DNA from: Pseudomonas morbosilactucae
GTDB lineage: Bacteria > Pseudomonadota > Gammaproteobacteria > Pseudomonadales > Pseudomonadaceae
DNA: 64,000 bases
NCBI RefSeq assembly: GCF_023241715.1
Contig: NZ_JALQCW010000002.1
Coordinates: 62,001 to 126,000 of the forward strand
Direction of reading: 5' to 3'
Shown piece after piece: positions 36,025 to 45,760 of the stretch (positions are counted from its first letter, which is position 1; each line of letters opens with the position of its first letter). The notes beneath the pieces were generated by a model. It did no database searches and was not told the origin of the DNA. It saw nothing but the letters and a program-made list of their open reading frames with translations. The translations under genes and the position numbers were made by a program.

Positions 36025-36849
36025 TTACGCCCGGATAAACGCCAACAAATCAGCGTTCAGACGTTCCTTGTGGGTGTCGGTCAGGCCATGGGGCGCGCCC
36101 GGATACACCAGCAGCTTCGCGCCCTTGACCAGTTTGGCCGAGGCGATCCCGGAGGTTTCGATCGGCACAATCTGGTCGTCGTCGCCATGCACCACCAGGG
36201 TCGGCACGTCGAACTTGAGCAAGTCCTCGGTGAAGTCCGTGGTCGAGAAGGCGGCTATGCAGTCGTAGGCGCTCTTGTGCCCGGCCAGCATGCCCTGGGT
36301 CCAGAACCAGTCGATCATGCCCTGGGAAACCTTGGCCCCCGGCCGGTTGAAGCCGAAGAACGGCCCGCTGGCGACGTCTTTGTACAACTGGGATCGGTCC
36401 GCCAGCGAGGCTTCGCGCATGCCATCGAACACCGACATGGGCACGCCGGCCGGGTTGGTCGGGGTTTGCAGCATCAACGGCGGCACCGAGGAAATCAGCC
36501 CGGCCTTGGCCACCCGCGAAGAACCGTGGCGGCCGATGTAGCGCGCCACTTCGCCACCGCCGGTGGAGAAGCCCAGCAACACCGCGTCGCGCAGGTCCAG
36601 CAACTCGATCAGTTGGGCCAGGTCGTCGGCATAGGTGTCCATGTCATTGCCGTACCACGGCTGGCTGGAACGGCCGTGGCCGCGTCGATCGTGGGCAATG
36701 ACCCGGTAGCCATTGGACGCCAGGAACAGCATCTGCGACTCCCAGCTGTCGGCGTTCAGCGGCCAGCCATGGCTGAACACGACCGGTTGGCCGCTGCCCC
36801 AATCCTTGTAATAGATCTCGGTGCCGTCGCGGGTGGTGAAGGTGCTCAT
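36025..36849 (-). CDS. alpha/beta hydrolase, non-heme chloroperoxidase/arylesterase type
   Basis: 274 residues. Ser95 nucleophile in [19 protein letters not shown], acid Asp in [11 protein letters not shown] and His in [11 protein letters not shown] form the triad; [11 protein letters not shown] is the oxyanion loop and [10 protein letters not shown] the conserved strand end. This is the cofactor-free haloperoxidase/arylesterase group. AGGAG lies upstream of ATG 36849. The FMN-reductase-like gene precedes it by 51 nt on the same strand, so they may be coexpressed. In vivo it is probably an esterase or perhydrolase. Confidence 0.92.
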   Translation of the reverse strand: MSTFTTRDGTEIYYKDWGSGQPVVFSHGWPLNADSWESQMLFLASNGYRVIAHDRRGHGRSSQPWYGNDMDTYADDLAQLIELLDLRDAVLLGFSTGGGEVARYIGRHGSSRVAKAGLISSVPPLMLQTPTNPAGVPMSVFDGMREASLADRSQLYKDVASGPFFGFNRPGAKVSQGMIDWFWTQGMLAGHKSAYDCIAAFSTTDFTEDLLKFDVPTLVVHGDDDQIVPIETSGIASAKLVKGAKLLVYPGAPHGLTDTHKERLNADLLAFIRA

Positions 36850-36900
36850 GAGGGGGTGACTCCTGATGGGTGGGATTGCAGGGTGAAAACAGGCCAACGC

Positions 36901-37464
36901 TCAGCGCCTCAGGGTTTGGGCCAGGTGCAGGGCAAAGCGTTCGCCGAGGTAGGCAGCGGTGCGACGGTCGGCACGGATCAGCGCCGACTCGGCGGCACGG
37001 TCCAGGGACGACTGGGCTTGGGCGCCCAAGGAGCCGCCCAGGCGATTGAGCGGCGTGCCATCGGCGTCGGCCGCCCCCGGCAACAGGCCCAGGCTGACCC
37101 AGAGCATGCCGTGCTGGGCGGCAAACAGCGCCAATTGGGCCAGGGCCTGGCCGGGGTCGGCGCACAGCAGGTCGGCATGGCTGAAACCGGCAGCCGGCTT
37201 GTCGCGCCAGGGTTGGGCCAGGTAGAAGGCGGCGGTGGCGTCCATAAACGCCTTGAACGGCGCGGACAGGCTACCCATGCAACTGGGGGCACCGAAAATG
37301 ATGCCGTCGGCGGCGTGCAATTCGTCCCAGCGGTCCTCCACCTGCTCCACCGGGAGCAGGCTGGCCTGGCTGCCGGGCTGACGGCGAACCCCGGCCTGCA
37401 CCGCTTCGGCCAGGCCCTGCAAGACGCTAAAACCGCGGTGATAGACGATCACTACCCTGCTCAT
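36901..37464 (-). CDS. flavodoxin-like NAD(P)H-dependent oxidoreductase (WrbA-type)
   Basis: 187 residues from ATG 37464 (MSRVVIVYHRGFSVLQGLAEAVQAGV). The flavodoxin-like fold shows an FMN phosphate loop at the N terminus (YHRGFSVLQGLAEA) and the loop GIIFGAPSCMGSLSAPFKAFMDATAAFY near residues 65-95. The C-terminal region is shorter than WrbA's. Likely FMN-dependent quinone or nitro-compound reductase activity. First of a two-gene minus-strand set with the haloperoxidase-like hydrolase. Confidence 0.82.
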   Translation of the reverse strand: MSRVVIVYHRGFSVLQGLAEAVQAGVRRQPGSQASLLPVEQVEDRWDELHAADGIIFGAPSCMGSLSAPFKAFMDATAAFYLAQPWRDKPAAGFSHADLLCADPGQALAQLALFAAQHGMLWVSLGLLPGAADADGTPLNRLGGSLGAQAQSSLDRAAESALIRADRRTAAYLGERFALHLAQTLRR

Positions 37465-37809
37465 TGCGGCATCCTCGACGGCTGCTTCATCCCTGTTCCC
37501 CGCGCTCGGCCAGCCTGCCCGATGGCTGCTGCACTGAATCCACCCATGGTTGAGCCGCAACCACCGCCACTACGAGTTAAACGTTGTTAATTTTTTTCCT
37601 TGGGTGGCGGCCCCGTACACCCGGGACGCCCCGGAAAACATTGCCCCAGAGCGCTTTAAGCTGACCAAACGGATAAAGAATTGCCGGGGGCCTGCGTTGC
37701 GCCCGACCCCAAACCTGAGGAATATGCTCGGGTACCTCGCGCTGCCTTGTGCCCCCCCACCGGCCGGGAGGCTGGCACTGGGCGTGCGCCCGTAAACACG
37801 AGAACCCGC
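37465..37809. other. intergenic region between divergent reductase and regulator genes
   Basis: 345 bp without a supported gene. It contains the divergent promoters for the FMN-reductase gene (-) and the large regulator (+). A TTAATTTTTTT tract at ~37588 and a GC-rich stretch near 37740 are visible; I see no clear operator or small RNA. Confidence 0.5.
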
Positions 37810-40665
37810 ATGACTGAGTATCAAGCCCTTCCCAGCCCCCTTCCCAGCGACCAGGCCGTGCGCTTTGGCCCCTATCGCATCCTGCCGCGCCAACGCCTGG
37901 TGCTGGAAGCCGAACGCCCGCTGCGCCTGGGGCGGCGGGCGGTGGACATCCTGCTGATCCTGCTGGAGCAGGCCGGCCAGGTGGTGAGCAAACAGGAGTT
38001 GATGGCCCGGGTCTGGCCCAGCAGCGTGGTCGAGGACAGCAACCTGCGGGTGCACATGGCCGCCCTGCGCAAGGCCCTGGGGGATGGCCAGGCCGGCCAG
38101 CGCTACATCGTCACCGTGGCCCAGCGCGGTTACAGTTTTGTCGCCCCGCTGTGCCATGACGCCCTCCCCGGCCCGGCGCTCCAGCCCGATGGCCTCGGCA
38201 ACGGGCACAACCTGCCACTGCGGCGCACGCGATTGATCGGGCGCCAGGGGTTGATCGACAGCCTGGTGCGCCAACTGCCACAGCAGCGCTTTATCACCCT
38301 CACCGGCACGGGCGGAATCGGTAAGACCAGCGTGGCCCTGCGGGTGGCCGAGCTGCTGATCGGCCACTACCGCGACGGTATCTTTCTCCTCGACCTCGCG
38401 CCCCTCGACGACCCGGCGCTGATCCTGCCCAACCTGGCGGCGCTACTGGGCCTGCCCGTGGCGGACCTGGACGCCCTCGGCGACATCGCCCGTGCCCTGC
38501 GCGAACGTCAGTTGCTGTTGCTGATCGACAACTGTGAACACCTGCTGGAGGCCATCGCGCCCATCAGCGAACAGCTGCTGCGCAGCGCGCCGCACCTGCA
38601 CATTCTGGCCACCAGCCGGGAAAGCCTGCGGGCCGAAGGCGAAGTGGTGCAACGCCTGGACTCCCTGGCCTGCCCGCCTTCGGAGCAGCCCCTGGCGCGC
38701 AGCGAAGTACTGGCCTACCCGGCCCTGCAACTGCTGATCGAGCGGGCCATTTCCGATCAGGACAACGTTGACGCAGATCGCGCCGAGCCCCGCCGTTTTG
38801 AACTCAACGACACCGAGCTGGCGCTGGCCATCGAGCTTTGCCAGCGCCTGGACGGCATCCCCCTGGCCCTGGAACTGGCCGCTGCGCAAATCGGCCGTCT
38901 GGGCCTGCCTACGCTGCTGGCCCAGTTGCACGACAGCTTCCGTCCGTTGACCCAGGGCCGACGTGGCTGCCTGCCCCGCCAGCAGACCCTGCGCGCCACC
39001 CTGGACTGGAGCTTCGCCCTGTTGACCCGCGACGAACAGTGCTGCCTGCGGCGCCTGGCGGTGTTTCGCGGTGGCTTCACCCTGGCCTCGGCCGTGGCGG
39101 TGATCGGCGCGGCGCCCTGGGTCGGCGACGGAGTGCTGGCCGCCATCACTCAACTGGTGGCCAAGTCGCTGCTGAACGTGGAAGTGGGCGACGACGAAGT
39201 CAGCTATCGCCTGCTGGACACCACCCGCCGCTATGCCCTGGAACACCTGGAGGCGGCCGGCGAACTCTTCGCCAGCCGTGAGCGCCATGCCGAACGCTGC
39301 CTGGCGCTGATGCAGCAGGCTCAGCACGACTGGGAGCTGATCCCCACCCAAGCCTGGCTGGAGCGATACGCGCCCCATCGCGAGGACATCCGCGCCGCCC
39401 TGGACTGGGGCCTGGGCCCCACCGGGCCCCACGCGCTGGCCATCCACCTGACCGCCAGCGCCATGCCGCTGTGGCAAGAACTTTCACTGCTGCGCGAGCA
39501 CGGCGGCTACGTGCAACAAGCCCTGGCCTTGCTGCAAGCTTCAAGCACGCCCTGCCCGCAATTGAGCATCAGCCTGCAACTGGCGCTGGGCAGCTTCAGC
39601 TACCACACCCAGGGCGGCACCGCGTCGACCATTGCCGCCTTTGTCAGCGCCCGGCAACTGGCCGAAACCCACCAGGACCTGGCCGGGCAATTGCGCGCGG
39701 TCTCCGGGCACATGGCAGTCAACCTGTGTTGCGGGCACTACCCCCAGGCCCTGGAGCAGAGTCGTCATTTCGACCGCCTGGAGCCCGGCAGCGACCCGCT
39801 GCTGGCCCTCAGCGCCCAGCGCCTGCGGGTCCTGGCGCAGCACTTTGCCGGCGACCAGACCCAGGCCCGGCAAAATGCCGAACAAGTGCTACAGCGCCTG
39901 GCCCAGAGTGGCCAACGCAACCGTTTTACCCATGGCTTTGGGGTGCAGTACGACCAGAGCGTGGCGTCCCTGACCATCCTCGCGCGGATCCTCTGGCTGC
40001 AGGGTTTTCCCGAGCAGGCCTGGCGCACCGCCAGCCAGGCCCTGGAGATCGCCTTGCAGATCAACCATGGCACCTCGATCTGCTACACCCTGGCCCTGTC
40101 CGGCTGTGTGATTGCCCAGTACAACGGCGACCTGGCCACCACCCGCCAACTGCTCGACCTGCTGCTGCAACAAGCGCAAAAACACTCGGTGCTGCTGTTC
40201 CAGAGCTGGGCCCGGCACTACGTCCGCGCCCTCGACGCCGAACCTCTGGAACCCATGCCGGACGCCGAGGGGTTGATCAAGGACATTGTGCTGACCCTGC
40301 GCCCCGAGGGCCTCGACGCCGAGCTGCTGGCGCGGGCCGAGAGCGGTGCCGCGGGCTGGAGCGCGCCAGAAATCCTCCGCGCCCGGGCCGCCGCGCTGCT
40401 GCGCGAACCCGGGCCACAACCGGCCGCCAGTGCCGAAGCGGTGCTGCTCAAGGCTTTGGATCTGGCGCGGCAGCAAGGTGCGCTGGCCTGGGAGTTGCGC
40501 AGTGCCAGCGCCCTGGCCCGACTCTGGCAGCGCCAGGGCCGCTATCAGCAGGCCCGGGACTTGCTGGCACCGGTCTACGAGCGCTTCACCGAAGGCTTTG
40601 CCACCCCTGATCTAGTCCAGGTCCGCAGTCTGCTCGATGAGCTGCAAGGCCAAGTCGCCGCCTGA
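37810..40665 (+). CDS. winged-helix/AAA-ATPase/TPR transcriptional regulator
   Basis: 951 residues from ATG 37810. An OmpR-type DNA-binding domain occupies ~18-112 (RFGPYRILPRQRLVLEAERPLRLGRRAVDILLILLEQAGQVVSKQELMARVWPSSVVEDSNLRVHMAALRKAL); the NB-ARC-like ATPase follows with Walker A GTGGIGKTS (~166-174) and Walker B LLLLIDNCEHLL, and the C-terminal half (~500-950) is alpha-solenoid TPR-like. This is the AfsR/SARP-type STAND regulator class, activated by ligand and ATP. It is convergent with a homologous but shorter gene and overlaps it by 54 bp at the 3' ends. Confidence 0.88.
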   Translation: MTEYQALPSPLPSDQAVRFGPYRILPRQRLVLEAERPLRLGRRAVDILLILLEQAGQVVSKQELMARVWPSSVVEDSNLRVHMAALRKALGDGQAGQRYIVTVAQRGYSFVAPLCHDALPGPALQPDGLGNGHNLPLRRTRLIGRQGLIDSLVRQLPQQRFITLTGTGGIGKTSVALRVAELLIGHYRDGIFLLDLAPLDDPALILPNLAALLGLPVADLDALGDIARALRERQLLLLIDNCEHLLEAIAPISEQLLRSAPHLHILATSRESLRAEGEVVQRLDSLACPPSEQPLARSEVLAYPALQLLIERAISDQDNVDADRAEPRRFELNDTELALAIELCQRLDGIPLALELAAAQIGRLGLPTLLAQLHDSFRPLTQGRRGCLPRQQTLRATLDWSFALLTRDEQCCLRRLAVFRGGFTLASAVAVIGAAPWVGDGVLAAITQLVAKSLLNVEVGDDEVSYRLLDTTRRYALEHLEAAGELFASRERHAERCLALMQQAQHDWELIPTQAWLERYAPHREDIRAALDWGLGPTGPHALAIHLTASAMPLWQELSLLREHGGYVQQALALLQASSTPCPQLSISLQLALGSFSYHTQGGTASTIAAFVSARQLAETHQDLAGQLRAVSGHMAVNLCCGHYPQALEQSRHFDRLEPGSDPLLALSAQRLRVLAQHFAGDQTQARQNAEQVLQRLAQSGQRNRFTHGFGVQYDQSVASLTILARILWLQGFPEQAWRTASQALEIALQINHGTSICYTLALSGCVIAQYNGDLATTRQLLDLLLQQAQKHSVLLFQSWARHYVRALDAEPLEPMPDAEGLIKDIVLTLRPEGLDAELLARAESGAAGWSAPEILRARAAALLREPGPQPAASAEAVLLKALDLARQQGALAWELRSASALARLWQRQGRYQQARDLLAPVYERFTEGFATPDLVQVRSLLDELQGQVAA

Positions 40666-42108
40666 ACCCCAGGGGCCATTGCCCAGGTAGTGTGCGTAGC
40701 GCTGACGCAAGCCGTGCAAGCGCTCCGGCGCGCGCAGTTGCTCCAGCACATAGAGGCGCGTGGTGTTGAGCATCCGGTAGCGCAAAGGCCCCGGGCCCGG
40801 CGCGACCTGCAACAAGGATTTGGCCGCCAACTGGGCCAGTAATCGCTCCAGATCAGCGTGTTCCAATTCACTGCCGACCAGGCTCGCGGCGACGGCCTGG
40901 CGGGTACAGGCCAACCGGTCCAGGGCCAAGTGCTGCAACAGCCACTGCTCGGGCAGGCTCAGGCGCTCGTAGCTCCAGTCCAGGGCCCCGGCCAGGCTGC
41001 GTTGGCGTTCGGCGGCGCTGCGTCGCCCCTGGTTCAAGACCTGCAAGCCCGACTCCAGTTGCCCATGCACCCCCTGGATGCCCAGGGCCTCGACCTGGGC
41101 CGCCGCCAGTTCCAGGGCCAAGGGCAAACCGTCCAGGCGCCGGCAGATGTCCCGCAGGGGCAGCAAGTCCCGGGGGCGCAGGTCAAAACCTTGCTGCCCG
41201 GCCCGGGCCCGGCTGACGAACAACTGCACCGCCGCGTAGCCCAAGGCCTGATGCACGCTGTGCAAGGCTGCCAGCGGCGGCACCGCCAAGGGCGCCAGGC
41301 ACTGGCTCCACTCACCAGGCAGTTGCAACGCTTCGCGGCTGGTCAGCAGCAGGGTCACCTCGGGCGCCGCTGCCAGTACCGCCCGGACCAGGGCCCGGCA
41401 GGCCGGCAGCAGGTGCTCGCAACCATCGAGGATCAGCAACAGCCGGCGCCCCGCCAACTGTTCGCACAACAGGCCAAGGGAACTCGAAGGCTCCAGGGTC
41501 AGCGCCAGGGTCAGCGCCACCTGCTCCAGCATCTGCGTCGGCTGGCTCACGGTGCTCAGGTCGACCACCCAGGCACCGTCCGGGTAGCGCCCCAGCAGCT
41601 TCTGCGCCAGGCTCAGGGCCAGGCTGCTCTTGCCCACACCAGCGGGCCCGCTGAGGGTCATCAAGCGCTGCCCGGACAAGCGCCGGGCCAAGGTGCCCAG
41701 CAGCTCATCACGGCCAATCAGCGGGCTCAGGCGGGTCGGCAGGTTGTGCGGTGGGGTGGCCTCGGCACCCTGGCGCTGCACCGGGGCGATAAAGGCATAA
41801 CCACGCTGGGGCAGGTTGACGATGTAGCGCCGTCCCTGGCGCCCATCGCCCAAGGCCCGACGCAGGGCAGCGATGTGCACCCGCAGGTTGATCTCTTCGA
41901 CCACGCTGCTGGGCCAGACCCGGGTCAGCAAATGTTCCTTGCTGACGAACTGCCCGGGCTGCTCCAGCAACACCGAGAGAATCTCCAGGGCCCGGCCGCC
42001 CAGGGACAACGCCACGCCGCCTTCGCACACCAGGCGTTGCTGACGGTAAAAGGTAAAAGGGCCGAAACGCATTAGGGTTTCGGCCATCAGGGGTTCAAGG
42101 CTGTTCAT
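40612..42108 (-). CDS. winged-helix/ATPase regulator, shorter homologue of the convergent gene
   Basis: 498 residues from ATG 42108 (MNSLEPLMAETLMRFGPFTFY). OmpR-type wHTH (~12-105: VALSLGGRALEILSVLLEQPGQFVSKEHLLTRVWPSSVVEEINLRVHIAALRRAL), then a STAND ATPase with Walker A SGPAGVGKSS (~153-162) and Walker B LLLILDGCEHLL. It lacks the TPR half of its convergent neighbour and ends after the ATPase arm region (RYAHYLGNG...). An alternative start is ATG 42087. The two genes appear to be diverged duplicates placed tail to tail. No sensory target is evident. Confidence 0.87.
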   Translation of the reverse strand: MNSLEPLMAETLMRFGPFTFYRQQRLVCEGGVALSLGGRALEILSVLLEQPGQFVSKEHLLTRVWPSSVVEEINLRVHIAALRRALGDGRQGRRYIVNLPQRGYAFIAPVQRQGAEATPPHNLPTRLSPLIGRDELLGTLARRLSGQRLMTLSGPAGVGKSSLALSLAQKLLGRYPDGAWVVDLSTVSQPTQMLEQVALTLALTLEPSSSLGLLCEQLAGRRLLLILDGCEHLLPACRALVRAVLAAAPEVTLLLTSREALQLPGEWSQCLAPLAVPPLAALHSVHQALGYAAVQLFVSRARAGQQGFDLRPRDLLPLRDICRRLDGLPLALELAAAQVEALGIQGVHGQLESGLQVLNQGRRSAAERQRSLAGALDWSYERLSLPEQWLLQHLALDRLACTRQAVAASLVGSELEHADLERLLAQLAAKSLLQVAPGPGPLRYRMLNTTRLYVLEQLRAPERLHGLRQRYAHYLGNGPWGSGGDLALQLIEQTADLD

Positions 42109-42291
42109 ACAGGCTACAGCGCTAAAAGACCTGGGCCGGCGCAACCACATCCACGCCTGGAGTGCCGGCTCAAGCTCTCGCGCATCCTATTCCTAAGGGC
42201 TTGCCGTTATCTTGGCAGGGCCTTGCGACAGGACAATGCTGGCACGGGGAGCCACACGGACATCGCGGTGCCCAGCACGGCCATACGCCCC

Positions 42292-43242
42292 TTAGCTGAA
42301 CTGCTGGCGGTATTGACTGGGGGTCAGGCCAAGCTTTTCGCTGAACAGAAAGCGCATGTGCCGCACGCTGCCAAAGCCGCTGCGAAAGGCCACGGTCTTG
42401 AGGGGCAAGTCGCTGCTTTCCAGGAGGTGGCGGGCGCGGTCGATGCGCGCACTTTGCAGGAACTCCATGGGGGTCATCTGCACCTCGCGGGCAAACACCC
42501 GGGCGAAGTGCCGCGGGCTCATGGCTGCCAGGGCGGCCATGCGCTCGATGCTGAAGGCTTCCTCGAGGTGCTCAAGCACATGGTTCTGCACCCGGGTGAT
42601 GGGCGAATCCTGGGTCGCCACCGCCGCCACCAACGGGCTGAACTGGGCCTGGCCGCCCTGGCGTTTCATCACCACCAGCAGCACCTTGGCCACGTCCACA
42701 GCGACCTTCTTGCCGTGGTCCTGGGCCACCATGGCCAGGGCCAAGTCGATGCCCGCCGTGACCCCGCCGGAGGTGATCAGCTTGCGGTCCTGAAGGAAGA
42801 TCTGGTCGGTCTCGACCCGGGCCTTGGGAAAGGCCTTGATCAGGCGCTCGGTGTAATGCCAGTGGGTGGTCACCCGGTGTTCGTCGAGCAGCCCGGCCTG
42901 GCCGAGGATAAAGGCCCCGGTGCAGATCGAGCCGTAACGCTCCGCCTTCGGCACCGTCGCCTGCAGCCAGTCGAGCAACGGCGGGCAGCACTGGTTATAG
43001 GCCCCCGGCCCACCCGGCACCAACAGCAGGTCATAGGCCTCGTCGGCCTGGTCCAGGTGGCAATCGGCGTGCACCGCCACGCCATTGGAAGCACGCAAGG
43101 CGGCGTGCTCGGTGCCGATGGTGACAATCCGGTAATGCTCGGCAGGCGCCAGGTAGCGGTTGGCGATGGAGAACACCTCCAGGGGCCCGGCCATGTCCAG
43201 CAGCAGAAAGTCCGGGAACAACACCATGGCTACAGTTTTCAT
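42292..43242 (-). CDS. GlxA family transcriptional regulator (DJ-1/PfpI fused to AraC HTH)
   Basis: 316 residues. N-terminal amidotransferase-like DJ-1/PfpI domain (~1-185: MVLFPDFLLLDMAGPLEVFSIANRYL, DLLLVPGGPGA, SICTGAFILGQAGLLDEHRVTTHW) with the nucleophile-elbow Cys in ICTGAF, and a C-terminal AraC HTH pair (~215-315: HLEEAFSIERMAALAAMSPRHFARVF, LPLKTVAFRSGFGSVRHMRFLFSEKLGLTPSQYRQ). GlxA/FtrA-class regulators sense nitrogenous compounds. Divergent from pirin (250-bp gap), which it may control. Confidence 0.92.
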   Translation of the reverse strand: MKTVAMVLFPDFLLLDMAGPLEVFSIANRYLAPAEHYRIVTIGTEHAALRASNGVAVHADCHLDQADEAYDLLLVPGGPGAYNQCCPPLLDWLQATVPKAERYGSICTGAFILGQAGLLDEHRVTTHWHYTERLIKAFPKARVETDQIFLQDRKLITSGGVTAGIDLALAMVAQDHGKKVAVDVAKVLLVVMKRQGGQAQFSPLVAAVATQDSPITRVQNHVLEHLEEAFSIERMAALAAMSPRHFARVFAREVQMTPMEFLQSARIDRARHLLESSDLPLKTVAFRSGFGSVRHMRFLFSEKLGLTPSQYRQQFS

Positions 43243-43491
43243 CGCAGAGAAGATCGCCCATCAAGAGAAAGCGCCCGGGGGAGCGCGACAGCCAGCCGGG
43301 GCATTATGGCGAGCCGCACGGGCTGTGGCGATGCTCCCGTGGCGGCGCCCGGCCGGGCGCGCAACACTGTCAACCCACAGGCGACAGTCATTCAACTTTC
43401 AGCCGCTTATTGCACCCAACGATAACCATTAACCTTCTTCTCACCCCGGAGCCCTGCACCCCGCAGCCCGCTCCCCACAGGAGAAGATCCC

Positions 43492-44214
43492 ATGCTGACC
43501 CTTCGTAAAGCCTCGGAACGCGGTGCGGCCAATCACGGTTGGTTGAAGTCGTTCCACACCTTTTCCTTCGCCAATTACTGGAACCCCAAGGAGCAGGGTT
43601 TTTCCGACCTGCTGGTGATCAACGATGACCGGGTCGCGGCCGGCAAAGGCTTCGGCCAGCACCCGCACCGCGACATGGAGATTTTTTCCTATGTGCTCGA
43701 AGGCGCCCTGGAACACAAAGACACCCTGGGCACCGGTTCGGTGATCCGCCCTGGCGATGTGCAGTTGATGAGTGCCGGCAGCGGCGTGGCCCACAGCGAG
43801 TTCAACCACAGCGCCACACGGCCGGTGCACTTCCTGCAAATCTGGATCGTGCCTGACGTCAGCGGCGCCCAGCCGCGCTACCAGCAAGAGCATTTCAGCG
43901 CCCAGCAGAAACGCGGTCGCCTGCAGTTGATCATCGCCCCCGATGGCGCCGACGGAGCCCTGAGCGTGCGCCAGGATGCACGGGTATACGCCGGGCTGTT
44001 CGACGGCGACGAGAGCGCCACCCTGGAACTCGCGCCCGAGCGTTACGCCTACGTGCATGTGGCTCGCGGTAGTGTCGAACTCAACGGCCAGCGGTTGCAG
44101 GAAGGCGACGGTGCGCGCCTGCGCAACGAGCAGGTGATTCAACTGCGCCAGGGTGATAACGCTGAAGTGCTGGTGTTCGACCTGCGGCCGCAAGAGCTGC
44201 CGGAAATGCCTTGA
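43492..44214 (+). CDS. pirin family protein
   Basis: 240 residues. Bicupin with the Pirin motif in the N-terminal half: FGQHPHRDMEIFSYVLEGALEHKD supplies His residues of the metal site, then GDVQLMSAGSGVAHSEFNHSATRPVHFLQIWIVP. The C-terminal cupin has degenerated. Pirins such as YhhW can oxygenate quercetin in vitro or act as redox-sensitive cofactors. CACAGGAGAAGATCCC before the ATG gives AGGAG. Divergent from glxA-type gene and followed by a strong terminator. Confidence 0.93.
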   Translation: MLTLRKASERGAANHGWLKSFHTFSFANYWNPKEQGFSDLLVINDDRVAAGKGFGQHPHRDMEIFSYVLEGALEHKDTLGTGSVIRPGDVQLMSAGSGVAHSEFNHSATRPVHFLQIWIVPDVSGAQPRYQQEHFSAQQKRGRLQLIIAPDGADGALSVRQDARVYAGLFDGDESATLELAPERYAYVHVARGSVELNGQRLQEGDGARLRNEQVIQLRQGDNAEVLVFDLRPQELPEMP

Positions 44215-44224
44215 AGCCCAGCTT

Positions 44225-44262
44225 GACCGGGGCCGACCCAGATCGGCCCCGGTCTTTTTTTT
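44225..44262 (+). terminator. intrinsic terminator after pirin
   Basis: 12-bp perfect stem GACCGGGGCCGA / TCGGCCCCGGTC with loop CCCAGA, followed by eight T residues, 10 nt after the stop. Canonical rho-independent terminator; separates pirin from the convergent aldehyde dehydrogenase. Confidence 0.93.
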
Positions 44263-44336
44263 ATCGAAAAAAGCAGCGATCGGGTGACCAAACCCGACCG
44301 CTGCCGCAACGACCTGTTGCTGGTACCGCTGCCCCG

Positions 44337-45749
44337 TCAGCGCAGGCTGTTGAGGCACACCACTTTGGGCTGGGTCATTTCCTCGTAGGCGAAACGCACC
44401 CCTTCCCGGCCCAGGCTGCCGTACTTGAAGCCACCAAACGGCATGGCGTCGAAGCGGTAGTCGGACGAGTCATTGATCATCACCCCACCGGCCTCGATGC
44501 GCCGTGCAGCGCTCATGGCGGTGTGCAGATCGTTGGTGAAGATCCCTGCGTGCAGGCTGTACTCCGGCTCATTGGCCAGGGTGATGGCCTGCTCCAGTTC
44601 GTCGAAGGCTTCCAGCACCACTACAGGGGCAAACACCTCGTTGCGCCACAGGCGGCTGCCGTGGTCGACGTTTTCCAGCACCGTGGCGCTGTAGCAAGCG
44701 CCCTGGCGTTTATTCCCACAGAGCAAGCGGGCGCCGTCACCCAGGGCGTCGTCCACCACCTGCTGGGCATTTTGTGCGGCCTGCACGCTGATCATTGGGC
44801 CGATGTCAGTGCCGGGCAGCGCCGGGTTACCGGCCACCAGCGCGCTGGCCTGCTGCACAAAGCGCTCGCGGAAGGCTGCGTAGATCGACGCCTGGATCAA
44901 CAGTCGCTGGGTGCCGATGCAGTTCTGCCCCGCCGCCCAGAACGCCCCGGACACGCAGCTCTCGACGGTGGCGTCGAGGTCGCAGTCGGCCATGACGATC
45001 ACCGGTGCGTTGCCTCCCAGGTCCATGGCCAGCTTCTTCAGGCCAGCGTTGCGGGCGATCTGTTCGCCCGTGACAAAACCGCCGGTGAAGGAAATCATCC
45101 GCACCTCACGGGCGGCCACCAGGGCCTTGCCCAACTCGGCGCCGCCGGTGGCCAGGGTCACCACGCTCTCCGGCAGCCCGGCGTCGCGCAGGCAATCCAC
45201 CAACTTGATGGCCGACAGCGGTGCCAGCTCCGAAGGCTTGAGAATCACCCCGTTGCCGCCGGCGATGGCCGGGCCCAGCTTGTGGGCCACCAGGTTCAGC
45301 GGGTCGTTGTAGGGAGTGATCGCCAGGATCAACCCCAACGGCTCCCGGGAGAACCAGCCCTGGCGCGATTCGGAACCTTCGTAGGCATCGAAGGGGATGA
45401 CTTCCCCGGCGTTGCGCTTGGCCTCCTCCGCCGACAGCTTGAGGGTGTTGACGCAGCGTTTGACCTCCTTCTGCGCCTGCTTCAGGGTCTTGCCGGCCTC
45501 GGCGACGATCAGCCGAGCGAAGCTTTCGGCCTCGCGCTCGATGTTCAGCGCCGCCTGTTCAAGAATCCGCGCCCGCTGATAACGCGGCAGCGCGGCGCAG
45601 GCCAGCACACCCTGGCGCCCCTGCTGCAACAGGCGCGGCACCTGGGCGGCGGTGTCTTGCGGCACCGTGCCGAGGACACTGCCGTCGAATGGGTTCAGCA
45701 CATCGATGGTTTCCGGCTCCAGGGCCACGGCCAAGCGCGATAGGTTCAC
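44337..45749 (-). CDS. NAD(P)-dependent aldehyde dehydrogenase, semialdehyde-type
   Basis: 470 residues from GTG 45749 with AAGGAG six bases upstream, just after the homoserine dehydrogenase stop (11-nt gap). ALDH features: [31 protein letters not shown] (Asn of the oxyanion hole ~148), [12 protein letters not shown], catalytic Cys277 in [11 protein letters not shown], and [21 protein letters not shown]. At residue 243 the usual general-base Glu (ELGG) is Asp (MDLGGNAP), which is unusual. It likely oxidises the aldehyde made by the homoserine dehydrogenase upstream (aspartate semialdehyde to aspartate); family resemblance is to succinate-semialdehyde-like enzymes. The long open extension upstream of GTG is shadow sequence. 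Confidence 0.85.
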   Translation of the reverse strand: MNLSRLAVALEPETIDVLNPFDGSVLGTVPQDTAAQVPRLLQQGRQGVLACAALPRYQRARILEQAALNIEREAESFARLIVAEAGKTLKQAQKEVKRCVNTLKLSAEEAKRNAGEVIPFDAYEGSESRQGWFSREPLGLILAITPYNDPLNLVAHKLGPAIAGGNGVILKPSELAPLSAIKLVDCLRDAGLPESVVTLATGGAELGKALVAAREVRMISFTGGFVTGEQIARNAGLKKLAMDLGGNAPVIVMADCDLDATVESCVSGAFWAAGQNCIGTQRLLIQASIYAAFRERFVQQASALVAGNPALPGTDIGPMISVQAAQNAQQVVDDALGDGARLLCGNKRQGACYSATVLENVDHGSRLWRNEVFAPVVVLEAFDELEQAITLANEPEYSLHAGIFTNDLHTAMSAARRIEAGGVMINDSSDYRFDAMPFGGFKYGSLGREGVRFAYEEMTQPKVVCLNSLR

Positions 45750-45760
45750 AGGCCTTCTCC

